From the NCBI GenBank assembly GCA_021823425.1, contig JAKANX010000046.1, positions 1 through 7,743 on the forward strand: a DNA stretch of 7,743 nucleotides, in the 5' to 3' direction. Below, piece after piece: positions 1-6,185 of this stretch. The DNA is from Microcaldota archaeon. Its GTDB lineage: Archaea; Micrarchaeota; Micrarchaeia; Anstonellales; Bilamarchaeaceae. The notes beneath the pieces are model-generated. The model was not told the origin of the DNA. It ran no database searches and saw only the letters and a program-made list of their open reading frames with translations. Position 1 is the stretch's first letter, and the number at the start of each line of letters is the position of its first letter. Made by a program: the position numbers and the translations under genes.

Positions 1-2
1 GC

Positions 3-1268
3 ATGGCCGACTTTTCAGGCTTTTACAAACTCCCGGTAGAGGAGAGGATGAGGCGCATCAGGGAATACGCGCAGCTCAGCGAAGCCGAGGCTTCTGTGCT
101 CAAGAACACGGGGGCGCTCGAAATGCAGGTTGCCGAGAGGATGAGCGAAAACGTGGTGGGAGCCATGCACATTCCCCTCGGATTGGGGCTCAATTTCAGG
201 ATTAACGGCAAGGATTGCGTGATTCCGATGTCCGTGGAGGAGCCAAGCGTGGTCGCTGCGGCTTCCAACGGCGCGAAACTCTGCCTTCCTGAAGGGTTCG
301 CCGCTTCAGCGGACGAGCCCGTAATGGTCGGGCAGGTGCAGGTAGTCGGAATAAAGAACGCGAAGAAGGCCGCGGCGGCGCTTGAAGCCGCAAAAACGGA
401 GTTGGAAAAGGAGTGCCGCGGGCTCACAAAGAGCATGGGGGAGCGCGGAGGCGGATTCAGGGCGCTTTACGCGAGGCCGCTCAAGACCGAGAGGGGGGAA
501 ATGCTGGTAGTTTATTTCGAGGTTGACGTGCGGGATTCCATGGGCGCAAACACAATCAACACCATGCTCGAGGGAATTGCCCCCAAAATCACAAACGCAT
601 TGGGCGAAGGGACCGCGAGACTGCGCATACTTTCCAATTACGCGGACAAGAGGAAGGCGAGGGCAAGGGCAATCTGGAAAAAAGAGATTATAGGCGAGCA
701 GGCCATGGAGGGAATTCTGGACGCCTACGAACTTGCCAGGAACGACCTTTACAGGGCCGCGACGCACAACAAGGGAATAATGAACGGGATTGACGCGGTT
801 GTAGTCGCAACGGGAAACGACTGGAGGGCGGTGGAGGCAGGGGCGCACGCATACGCAGCAAGCAGCGGGAAATACCAGCCGCTAACCCATTACGAAAAGG
901 ACAAGGATGGAAACTTAGTCGGGACAATTGAATTGCCCATGGCAGTAGGAACGGTGGGGGGCAGCATTAGCACCAATCCCGTGGCGAAAATCGCGTTGAA
1001 GATTCTGGGGGCGAAAAGCGCGAAGGAGCTGGCGATGGCTTGCGCGTGCGCCGGCCTTGCGAACAATTTCGCGGCGCTGAGGGCGCTTTCCACTTCCGGA
1101 ATACAGGAGGGGCATATGCGGCTCAACGCGAGGAACCTCGCGGCTGTCGCAGGCGCTCAGGGCGAGGCGGAAATAGAAAAGGTCGCCTCCGCGCTTGAGA
1201 GGGAGGGGGTTTACAAGGCGGAGCGCGCGAAGGAAATATTAAAGAGAATCAGGGAAGATAGGAGATAG
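3..1268 (+). CDS. mvaA: Class II hydroxymethylglutaryl-CoA reductase
   Basis: Interconverts HMG-CoA and mevalonate. In archaea it feeds the mevalonate route to isoprenoid lipids and dolichol. The 421 aa length and the whole sequence pattern match the class II (Pseudomonas mevalonii-type) enzyme of about 428 aa, with no membrane anchor. The catalytic set is complete by alignment from memory: Glu80 in VEEPS, Lys257 in HNKG, Asp273 in GNDWR and His371 in QEGH, equivalent to E83, K267, D283 and H381. The dinucleotide motif DSMGANTINT lies near 178-187. The position matching P. mevalonii Asp146, which selects NADH, appears to be Arg139, so NADPH use is possible (inference). The ATG sits 2 nt from the window edge, so any promoter is not visible, but the N-terminus aligns well with the family start. 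The next gene follows after 22 nt on the same strand. Class II enzymes occur in some archaea and are thought to be of bacterial origin. Confidence 0.95.
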   Translation: MADFSGFYKLPVEERMRRIREYAQLSEAEASVLKNTGALEMQVAERMSENVVGAMHIPLGLGLNFRINGKDCVIPMSVEEPSVVAAASNGAKLCLPEGFAASADEPVMVGQVQVVGIKNAKKAAAALEAAKTELEKECRGLTKSMGERGGGFRALYARPLKTERGEMLVVYFEVDVRDSMGANTINTMLEGIAPKITNALGEGTARLRILSNYADKRKARARAIWKKEIIGEQAMEGILDAYELARNDLYRAATHNKGIMNGIDAVVVATGNDWRAVEAGAHAYAASSGKYQPLTHYEKDKDGNLVGTIELPMAVGTVGGSISTNPVAKIALKILGAKSAKELAMACACAGLANNFAALRALSTSGIQEGHMRLNARNLAAVAGAQGEAEIEKVASALEREGVYKAERAKEILKRIREDRR

Positions 1269-1290
1269 CATTTGCGATCGGGGTTTTCTT

Positions 1291-2589
1291 ATGGCTACGG
1301 GTTTTGACAGGAAGATGGCGTATGCGGCGGTGCTGCTGGCTTTCGCGGCGGCGATGGTTTTCGCGTTCGGCTCGTCCACAGTCTCTGACGCGGACTACGG
1401 GCTGTTGCTCAAGGCGCACGTCTCGCTCGAGACTGCCAAGCTCGCGGGGAACGCGCTCTTCATACTGCTCCCCCTGGTAATTTTCGCAGTTTCGGCCTAC
1501 GTGCTCAAGGGCGACGACTTCTATTCATTCGTCGCGGCCGCGCTTTTCATAGTCGCGGGCGCGAACGCGGCGAGCGTGTATTCGCTCAACCCGCTGCTCG
1601 CATCCGCGCTAGGGAAGCAGTACGGCATGCTCAACGCGATAAAGGACGCGGGCGTGCTCCTTCCGCTGGGATTGGCCGCGCTCCTCACATATGAATACAG
1701 GAAGGACAGGGTGGCGGCGGGGCTCGCCGGCGCAGGCGTGATTTTCGCGCCTTTCGCCCCGGGAATCGCGCTCATCCCGCTTTCGCTGGCGGCCGCAAAG
1801 GGGCTTGAGGCGCTCGCGAACGCGCCGCACGGGGACAAGGCGCTCGTACTGGCCGTTTTCGTCTTCGCTTTCCAGGGGTTCTATTCGGGGGACGCGGCTG
1901 CCGGGCTCGCGGCTGCAATCCTGCTATCCGGGGTTGCGTACATAGCGATTTCCCTGCACAACGTGAAGTCGGACGACGTTTCGGCGCTCGCGATGCTGTT
2001 CACGGCGTTCAGCGTGCTGCTCGCGGTATACGCGGCAAGCACGGCTTCGGCGGGATACCCTACGCAGGGCGAGCTTGCGGCGTTCGGCGCGGCGAAGTCA
2101 ACGGACGGCACGTTCGGGGTTTTCGCAAGGCCGAACGCATTTGAATACTATTCGGGAAAGCGGGCGGTGCTGCTCAACGCGAGCGCGCTCCTCAAGAAGA
2201 ACGCCACGCTGCCTGAGTTCGTCGTACTCTCGCCCAAGGCGCTTGACGCGGCGTACGCGGACAGGCCAGTTTTCTTCCAATTCGCGCAGCTCTACACCGA
2301 TGCCGCGTACAACAGGCAGTACGCGGTGTTCTCCAACGGAAACGGCTCCGTGCTCCAGATGGCCGTTTCGGGCGGGGAGCTTGCTCCCGAGGACGCGCTC
2401 CTGTACACGACCGAAAGGCAGACCGTCCCGTTCACCAAGATAAAGAGGCTGTACAACGGCTCGTTCACGGGCGCGTCAAACAGGATGGTCAACGTGCAGG
2501 AAATAGACGGGAGCGCGCTCTACGAGGTGCTGTTCTCCTCGCAGCCCGTGTTCGCGCAGAACGGCACGGAAATCGCCAGGGTGCGGTGA
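1291..2589 (+). CDS. Multi-pass membrane protein with sequon-rich C-terminal domain, function unknown
   Basis: I do not recognise this 432 aa protein. Residues 9-250 form about seven or eight hydrophobic segments (roughly 9-27, 51-72, 77-98, 118-134, 141-168, 183-200, 203-221, 230-250), rich in Ala, Leu, Val and Phe. Residues 256-432 are polar with no further membrane span and are probably extracytoplasmic. All five N-X-S/T sequons lie in that tail: N296, N304, N351, N389 and N424. The plan of a membrane bundle followed by an outer soluble domain recalls STT3/AglB oligosaccharyltransferases. However, the protein is much shorter, and I see neither the WWDYG motif nor the acidic loop motifs, so it is not called one. 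It starts 22 nt after the HMG-CoA reductase stop with no clear Shine-Dalgarno; Met9 (1315) is an alternative start. Its stop overlaps the start of the GlcNAc-1-P transferase, implying one transcript and a possible shared role in surface glycan biology. Confidence 0.85.
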   Translation: MATGFDRKMAYAAVLLAFAAAMVFAFGSSTVSDADYGLLLKAHVSLETAKLAGNALFILLPLVIFAVSAYVLKGDDFYSFVAAALFIVAGANAASVYSLNPLLASALGKQYGMLNAIKDAGVLLPLGLAALLTYEYRKDRVAAGLAGAGVIFAPFAPGIALIPLSLAAAKGLEALANAPHGDKALVLAVFVFAFQGFYSGDAAAGLAAAILLSGVAYIAISLHNVKSDDVSALAMLFTAFSVLLAVYAASTASAGYPTQGELAAFGAAKSTDGTFGVFARPNAFEYYSGKRAVLLNASALLKKNATLPEFVVLSPKALDAAYADRPVFFQFAQLYTDAAYNRQYAVFSNGNGSVLQMAVSGGELAPEDALLYTTERQTVPFTKIKRLYNGSFTGASNRMVNVQEIDGSALYEVLFSSQPVFAQNGTEIARVR

Positions 2590-3563
2590 TGTACGTATAC
2601 CTGCTTGCGCTTTTCCTCGCATCCGGGGCGTTCTCTTACGCGGTCCTCCGGGCGCTGATTCCGAGGCTGCGGAAATTCGGAATAGTGGGGAAGGACATGA
2701 GCAAGCCGGGCTCTCCGGAGATACCTGAAATGGGCGGAATCGGGATTGTTTCGGGTTTCGCCCTGGGCGTTCTGCTCGCGGTCTTTTTCAGCACGTTCCT
2801 CGGATTCTCCTTCAACACCGATTTCGTTATGGGCGCGCTCGCGTCCGTTTTCATACTCGCGTTCATAGGCTTCGTTGACGATTTATTGGACATGCCCCAG
2901 GCAGTGAAGGCGTTCCTTCCTCTAGCCGCGGGAATACCGCTCATCGCGCTCAAGGCGGCGGGGAGCACCGCGATGCACCTCCCGTTCCTCGGGACCGTGG
3001 ATTTGGGCGCTTTCTACCTCTTTGCCCTTATCCCAATAGGGATGGCCGTGGCGTCCAACCTCACGAACATGCTCGCAGGCTTCAACGGAATGGAGGCAGG
3101 GATGGGGTTTGTGGCGCTGCTCGCCGCGGCTCTCGTCGCGCTCAGCGTTCAGAGCACCGAGGCGCTCGTGCTCTACGTGCCCCTTCTCGGAGCGCTCGCA
3201 GGGTTTCTTCTGCTCAACTTCTATCCCGCGAAGGTCTTCCCGGGGGACGTGGGAACGCTCGTAATCGGGGCGACGCTGGCCGCAGGGGCGATAATAGGGA
3301 ATTTCGAGAGCATCGCCGCCATGCTGATGGCGCTCTATATGCTGGACTTCTTCATAAAAATACTGAACGGGTTCCCCAAGACGTTCGGGAGCCTCAGGGA
3401 AGGGAAACTTTACGCCCCGGACGGAAGGATACGGGGGCTGGTGCATGTGCCCATGAAAATCCTCAACGGGGTCAGGGAGCTGGACCTGGTGCTCATATTC
3501 ATAATAGGGCAGGCGCTCGTCGGAATAGGGGTGCTGCTGCTATTCCTTGTCCTGCATGTCTAG
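2589..3563 (+). CDS. UDP-GlcNAc:polyprenyl-phosphate GlcNAc-1-phosphate transferase (Alg7/AglH-like, GT4 family)
   Basis: Integral membrane enzyme expected to move GlcNAc-1-P (or a related HexNAc-1-P) from the UDP sugar to dolichyl phosphate, the first committed step of lipid-linked N-glycan synthesis. It has about ten hydrophobic segments and the family motifs in order (numbered from ATG 2589): GKDMSKPGSPEIPEMGG at 34-50, FVDDLLD with the acidic DDxxD at 97-101, NLTNMLAGFNGMEAG at 157-171, which closely resembles the human DPAGT1 motif, FPGDVG at 217-222, and a cytoplasmic loop with RIRGLVHVP near 280-288. The length of 324 aa is normal. The ATG overlaps the previous stop by one base (TGATG); a GTG at 2586 would give a 4 nt overlap and one extra residue. 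Either way translation is probably coupled. The 3' end overlaps the convergent nucleotidyltransferase by 24 nt. The eukaryote-like motif set favours Alg7/AglH over bacterial MraY or WecA. Confidence 0.92.
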   Translation: MYVYLLALFLASGAFSYAVLRALIPRLRKFGIVGKDMSKPGSPEIPEMGGIGIVSGFALGVLLAVFFSTFLGFSFNTDFVMGALASVFILAFIGFVDDLLDMPQAVKAFLPLAAGIPLIALKAAGSTAMHLPFLGTVDLGAFYLFALIPIGMAVASNLTNMLAGFNGMEAGMGFVALLAAALVALSVQSTEALVLYVPLLGALAGFLLLNFYPAKVFPGDVGTLVIGATLAAGAIIGNFESIAAMLMALYMLDFFIKILNGFPKTFGSLREGKLYAPDGRIRGLVHVPMKILNGVRELDLVLIFIIGQALVGIGVLLLFLVLHV

Positions 3564-4259
3564 GTTCTTGAGCAGAGTCATTACTTTGATGAACTCGTTG
3601 AGCCTCTCGTAGTCCGAAACCCTTCCCACGTCAATCCAGTATTCCTCGAACGTGTAGGAGTGTATCTTCTTCTTTGCCGCAATCAGGCGCGGGAACACGT
3701 GCTTGGCGAAGTCCTCCTTCTCCTTTATGTAGTCGAAAATCGCGGGCTCGAACGCGTATATCGCGGTGTTTATGAAAAGGTCGTACTTGGGCTTCTCGGT
3801 GAATTCGGCTATGTCGTCGCCCTTGAGGCCCACTATCCCGTATTCAAGCTGCATCTCCTGCTTGGTGAGCGCGACTGTGGCTATCGCCCCGGACTTCCTG
3901 TGCGCCTCCATCATTTTTTTGAGGTTGATGTCGGTGAGGTGGTCGCCCATCACGACGAGGAAGCTTTCCCTGACCTTGCCTTTGTAGCCTATTATGGAGC
4001 CCGCGGTGTTCTTGGGCTCGTCCTCATCCGCGTACTCTATCTTGACGCCGAACTTCTTGCCGTCGCCGAAATACTCCATTATCTTCTCCTTCTTGTACCC
4101 GACGGTGAGCACTAGGTCGTCGAAGCCGTTGAGCTTGAGGTTCTCCACCACGTACTGGAGAATCGGCTTCCTTCCGAGCTTGAGCATGGGCTTCGGAATT
4201 GAATATGTATAGGGGCGCAGCCTTGTGCCCTGCCCTCCGCAAAGAACGAACGCTTTCAT
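3540..4259 (-). CDS. Sugar-1-phosphate nucleotidyltransferase (NDP-sugar pyrophosphorylase)
   Basis: Makes an NDP-sugar and pyrophosphate from a sugar-1-phosphate and an NTP, and acts in the cytoplasm. The 239 aa protein is a single Rossmann-like nucleotidyltransferase domain. The signature GGQGTRLRPYTYSIPKP is at 8-24 with Lys23. A metal/sugar-binding VVMGDH is at 102-107 (Asp106), EKP at 155-157, FINTAIYAF at 162-170, and the closing YWIDVGRVSDYERL at 207-220. There is no C-terminal left-handed beta-helix, so it is not a bifunctional acyltransferase enzyme. Substrate and nucleotide cannot be fixed from sequence; glucose-1-P (dTTP/UTP) and mannose-1-P (GTP) are both possible. The frame stays open upstream to 4538, but that part lies antisense to hsp20 and looks non-coding. 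The ATG at 4259 gives the family N-terminus and has a TATA box at leaderless distance. The 3' end overlaps the GlcNAc-1-P transferase, so it may supply a sugar to the same glycan pathway. Confidence 0.92.
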   Translation of the reverse strand: MKAFVLCGGQGTRLRPYTYSIPKPMLKLGRKPILQYVVENLKLNGFDDLVLTVGYKKEKIMEYFGDGKKFGVKIEYADEDEPKNTAGSIIGYKGKVRESFLVVMGDHLTDINLKKMMEAHRKSGAIATVALTKQEMQLEYGIVGLKGDDIAEFTEKPKYDLFINTAIYAFEPAIFDYIKEKEDFAKHVFPRLIAAKKKIHSYTFEEYWIDVGRVSDYERLNEFIKVMTLLKNLDMQDKE

Positions 4260-4281
4260 GAGTATCACCGTTTTGAAGGAC

Positions 4282-4290
4282 GATATATGC
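4282..4290 (-). promoter_or_regulatory. TATA box for the nucleotidyltransferase, leaderless
   Basis: On the minus strand the sequence reads GCATATATCG, with ATATAT at 4288-4283. Its centre is 26-27 nt upstream of the ATG at 4259, so transcription would begin at or next to the A of the start codon. No Shine-Dalgarno is seen before this ATG, which agrees with a leaderless mRNA. Confidence 0.6.
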
Positions 4291-4299
4291 GGGGAATTG

Positions 4300-4310
4300 T
4301 TTATATAATT
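4300..4310. promoter_or_regulatory. Symmetrical TATA-like element between divergent genes
   Basis: TTTATATAATT contains the 8 bp palindrome TTATATAA (4301-4308) and so reads as a TATA box on both strands. It would give a leader of about 35 nt for hsp20 or about 20 nt for the nucleotidyltransferase. Both genes already have a better-placed TATA box, so this may be a second promoter or a regulator site. Confidence 0.4.
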
Positions 4311-4336
4311 AGGCGAAAAACGGATGCGGGCAAACC

Positions 4337-4344
4337 AATATAAA
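4337..4344 (+). promoter_or_regulatory. TATA box for hsp20, leaderless
   Basis: AATATAAA is centred 26-27 nt before the hsp20 ATG at 4367, which predicts a transcript that starts at the start codon. There is no Shine-Dalgarno. The stretch GCGAAAAAC occurs on both sides of the box (4313-4321 and 4345-4353) and could be a regulator half-site pair, though this is unproven. Confidence 0.6.
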
Positions 4345-4366
4345 GCGAAAAACCGCCAAACCACCC

Positions 4367-4897
4367 ATGGCAGAAAAACCGCCGAAAAAGAAGCATGGGG
4401 ACGGGTTTTCCGAGTTCGACCGGGAGTTCGGAAGGGTGCGCGGGGAGATGGAGGATTTGATGGAAAGGATGATGGAGCGCATCCCCGAGGAGGATTTCCA
4501 CAAGCTGGGCGCTCTGGGGGCCGTGCACGGCTTTTCAATACGGATAGGGGCGGACGGCAAGCCCATAGTGAGGGAGTTCGGGAACGTGAAGCCCGAGCAG
4601 GGGGAACTTCCGATAAGCGGCGAGCGCGAGCCCCTCGTGGACGTGATAGAGGGCAAGGCCGACATCACGGTGATGGTGGAGCTTCCCGGGGTGGAGCGCA
4701 AGGACATTCTTGCAAAGGGCGAGGGAAGGACGCTCAAAATAAGCGTGAATACGGAGGCGAGGAAGTATTACAAGGAATTGGAGCTTCCGGCAGCCGCTGA
4801 TTTTCCGGGCGCGCGCGCCAAATACAACAACGGGGTGCTGGAAATAGTCATCGCAAAGGATGCCAAGGGCGCCGCTGGAAAGATAGAGGTCGGGTAG
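4367..4897 (+). CDS. Hsp20/alpha-crystallin small heat-shock protein
   Basis: ATP-independent holdase that binds unfolding proteins in the cytoplasm and usually forms large oligomers. In the 176 aa sequence, residues 1-45 are a charged, Met-rich N-terminal arm (MEDLMERMMERIPEED). The segment GFSIRIGADGKPIVREFGNV at 55-74 is typical of archaeal Hsp20 proteins. The alpha-crystallin domain follows at about 88-165, with EPLVDVIE at 88-95, VELPGVERKDI at 104-114 and the conserved NGVLEIVI at 155-162. A C-terminal I-x-V (IEV, 173-175) may dock into a neighbouring subunit as I-x-I/V motifs do in this family. The gene has its own promoter and is divergent from the nucleotidyltransferase. Its stop codon directly abuts that of the convergent cutA gene. 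Confidence 0.93.
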   Translation: MAEKPPKKKHGDGFSEFDREFGRVRGEMEDLMERMMERIPEEDFHKLGALGAVHGFSIRIGADGKPIVREFGNVKPEQGELPISGEREPLVDVIEGKADITVMVELPGVERKDILAKGEGRTLKISVNTEARKYYKELELPAAADFPGARAKYNNGVLEIVIAKDAKGAAGKIEVG

Positions 4898-5203
4898 TCA
4901 GCACAGGCTTTTCGACCAGGCTTCGTATTCCTTGTTCATCTGGTCCACCTTTATCCTCGCGATTTCAGGGACCTCGTAGGGGTGGATGGACTTTAGCTTT
5001 TTTTCCAGTGCATCTACGCTGGTGTCGCTCGTCTTGGCTATGAGCACGTATTCGCTCTCCTCGGTGAGCTTTCCCTTCCACTTGTAGATTGAGGAATAGG
5101 ACTTGAGCACGTTTATGCAGCAGCTGAGCTGCTCTTCCACGAGGGCCTTTCCCGCCTTCTTGGCTTCGTTGGCGTTCGGAAAGGGGCAATAGACAAGGTA
5201 CAT
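4898..5203 (-). CDS. cutA: CutA1 family protein (divalent-ion tolerance)
   Basis: Small trimeric protein of the CutA1 family, linked in bacteria to tolerance of copper and other divalent metals; its role in archaea is unclear. The 101 aa protein has the usual length (about 100-110) and family blocks: the N-terminal strand YLVYCPFPNANEAKKAGKAL (2-21), the region SCCINVLKSYSSIYKWKGKL (27-46) matching the family's CVN...SxYxWxGK, EESEYVLIAKT (48-58), and the C-terminal HPYEVPEI (74-81) followed by the W96 region. Two adjacent cysteines (C28, C29) sit where the family has one. The ATG at 5203 is preceded by GGTG with a 5 nt spacer, a plausible Shine-Dalgarno. It is convergent with hsp20 with no bases between the stop codons. 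Confidence 0.93.
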   Translation of the reverse strand: MYLVYCPFPNANEAKKAGKALVEEQLSCCINVLKSYSSIYKWKGKLTEESEYVLIAKTSDTSVDALEKKLKSIHPYEVPEIARIKVDQMNKEYEAWSKSLC

Positions 5204-5206
5204 TTT

Positions 5207-5213
5207 CCCACCC
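5207..5213 (-). promoter_or_regulatory. Probable Shine-Dalgarno of cutA
   Basis: Minus strand GGGTGGG lies just before the cutA ATG. The core GGTG, part of the archaeal consensus GGAGGTG, ends 5 nt upstream of it. This is the only convincing ribosome-binding site in the window, because other first genes look leaderless. Confidence 0.5.
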
Positions 5214-5252
5214 TTGCGGCACAGACAAACCGCAGGAGGAAATTGGGCGCAA

Positions 5253-5264
5253 GCAATTAAAAAA
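5253..5264 (-). promoter_or_regulatory. Possible TATA box of cutA
   Basis: Minus strand TTTTTTAATTGC is centred about 56 nt upstream of the cutA ATG. It would give a leader of roughly 30 nt that carries the Shine-Dalgarno. It is weaker than the other TATA boxes here. Confidence 0.4.
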
Positions 5265-5317
5265 CGGAAATTTTGCGGGAGAGCGTGTGATGAACTTTAG
5301 TTGAGAAACTGCAACAG

Positions 5318-5345
5318 AAAAAATTCCTCACGGCGGATGAAAAAT
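5318..5345 (-). terminator. Oligo-T termination signal after tRNA-Val
   Basis: Downstream of the tRNA on the minus strand are two T-runs: five Ts just past the 3' end (5344-5340) and six Ts at 5323-5318. Short T-runs without a hairpin are the usual archaeal termination signal. Confidence 0.45.
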
Positions 5346-5348
5346 ATT

Positions 5349-5421
5349 TGGGCCCGCCCGGAATCGGACCGGGAATCCCTACCGTGTCAGGGTAGTGTCT
5401 TAACCATTCGACTACGAGCCC
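5349..5421 (-). tRNA. tRNA-Val (anticodon GAC)
   Basis: The minus strand folds into a full 73 nt cloverleaf. The acceptor GGGCTCG pairs with CGGGCCC, including one G-T pair. T8 and A9 follow. The D arm is GTCG/AGAC with loop AATGGTTA, including G18 G19 and a G13-A22 mismatch. The anticodon stem is CTACC/GGTAG with loop CTGACAC, giving anticodon GAC for Val codons GUC and GUU. The variable loop is five bases (GGATT) and the T stem is CCCGG/CCGGG. The discriminator is A73, and A35, C36 and A73 agree with valine identity. No CCA is encoded and there is no intron. The T-loop reads TCCGATT, so position 55 is C instead of the nearly invariant U (pseudouridine). Confidence 0.95.
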
Positions 5422-5451
5422 ACAATTAGCATAACCATTCTGCTGCAAAGC

Positions 5452-5459
5452 ATTTTAAA
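5452..5459 (-). promoter_or_regulatory. TATA box of tRNA-Val
   Basis: Minus strand TTTAAAAT lies about 34 nt upstream of the tRNA 5' end. With the 26 nt TATA-to-start spacing seen elsewhere in the window, transcription would begin about 8 nt before the mature end, leaving a short leader for RNase P. Confidence 0.5.
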
Positions 5460-5472
5460 CATTTTTCAAGCG

Positions 5473-5501
5473 CTTCCGGAAGGGATTTTTCCATAATGGA
5501 A
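5473..5501. repeat. Two adjacent short palindromes upstream of tRNA-Val
   Basis: CTTCCGGAAG (5473-5482) is a perfect 10 bp palindrome. TTCCATAATGGAA (5489-5501) has perfect 6 bp arms around one central base. They lie 6 bp apart, between the tRNA promoter and the end of ribK. Protein-binding sites or small RNA stems are both possible. Confidence 0.5.
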
Positions 5502-5510
5502 TGGGTGTGG

Positions 5511-5525
5511 TAAAATATATAAAAG
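5511..5525 (-). terminator. T/A-rich block after ribK (terminator or second TATA box)
   Basis: Just after the ribK stop the minus strand reads CTTTTATATATTTTA. It may end the ribK transcript. It is also a good TATA sequence that could start a transcript near 5490 running toward the tRNA. Confidence 0.35.
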
Positions 5526-5533
5526 AAGTCCAT

Positions 5534-6163
5534 TCAGAGCGAGATGGAAACCTGCTCGCCGTCCTTCTTTCCCAATAATTTCTTGAGGTTTTCCGGCGCT
5601 ATTACCTCTATTATTTCCGCGGGGTGGTGGGTGCGCAGCGGTATGATTATCGCGCATTCCGCCTTTTCCACCGTGCAAGGATAAGCATACAGGTCGCCGA
5701 ACGTGCGCTCGCCCTTGCGGAAGCCGGAAATGCGCACCGGCTCGGACGTTTTCAGCAGGCGCGCCTTTTCCACCGCCGATTCCGGGGTGAGGCGGATGTT
5801 GAGCGTGCCCTCGTAGGGCTCGAAGCCGAGCTTCTCCTTTATCTGCTTTTTGTATTCGGGAAAGGACATGTAGTACTTGCCCTCTCCAAGGCCCGAGATT
5901 ATCGTGCCGGAAAGCGCGGCCTTGCCCGTTTCAAAGGCGGACTTCAGCTCGGAATAAAGCGACTGGGCCTCGCGCATCCCCTTTTCAGTGAGCGAAATGC
6001 CCGAATTGGAGCGCGAGATTTTGCCCTCATTCTCAAGAAGCGCGAGCCTGCGCGAGGCGTTCTGCTGGCTCATCCCCAGCTCGAGGCCCAGCTCGGAGGT
6101 GGTGATGCGCACCGCGGAAACGTGGGCTTTCTTGCGCGCCAGGATGAGCAGGAGTTCGTCCAT
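5534..6163 (-). CDS. ribK: CTP-dependent riboflavin kinase with N-terminal winged-helix domain (RbkR-like)
   Basis: Phosphorylates riboflavin to FMN using CTP, an enzyme type found in archaea (prototype MJ0056 of Methanocaldococcus, about 130 aa). Residues 85-209 match that enzyme: SGLGEGKYYMSFPEYKKQI at 90-108, LGFEPYEGTLNIRL at 112-125, whose Thr120 and Asn122 correspond to the Mg-binding residues, and HHPAEIIEVIAPENLKKL at 179-196. Residues 1-75 form a winged helix-turn-helix (SELGLELGMSQQNASRRLALLENEGKI, wing near 50-60), so the 209 aa protein has the regulator-kinase fusion called RbkR, which controls riboflavin genes in several archaea. It is monocistronic here, with a TATA box at leaderless distance. 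An 8 bp palindrome overlaps that TATA box and could be its own operator. No other riboflavin genes lie in the window. Confidence 0.94.
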   Translation of the reverse strand: MDELLLILARKKAHVSAVRITTSELGLELGMSQQNASRRLALLENEGKISRSNSGISLTEKGMREAQSLYSELKSAFETGKAALSGTIISGLGEGKYYMSFPEYKKQIKEKLGFEPYEGTLNIRLTPESAVEKARLLKTSEPVRISGFRKGERTFGDLYAYPCTVEKAECAIIIPLRTHHPAEIIEVIAPENLKKLLGKKDGEQVSISL

Positions 6164-6185
6164 TATTGGAGTTGGCCCGGAATGT

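Noticed and set aside
306..848. Minus-strand open frame inside the HMG-CoA reductase gene
   Set aside because: The sense strand carries a complete, conserved enzyme, and the antisense product has no recognisable pattern.
1291..2589. Calling the membrane protein an AglB/STT3 oligosaccharyltransferase
   Set aside because: No WWDYG motif, no catalytic acidic loops, and about half the usual length. Only the overall layout is similar.
2922..3446. Long open frame on the minus strand
   Set aside because: Lies wholly antisense to the GlcNAc-1-P transferase, has a His/Arg/Glu-rich composition typical of shadow frames in GC-rich DNA, and shows no family motif.
4260..4538. N-terminal extension of about 93 residues on the nucleotidyltransferase
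   Set aside because: The frame is open but Pro/Arg-rich and unlike the family. It is antisense to hsp20 and crosses the divergent promoters. The ATG at 4259 gives the exact family N-terminus.
5287..5340. Second possible C/D sRNA (GTGATGA at 5287-5293)
   Set aside because: No CTGA at the proper spacing. TTGA at 5301 leaves only a 7 nt guide and the later GGATGA has no D box after it.
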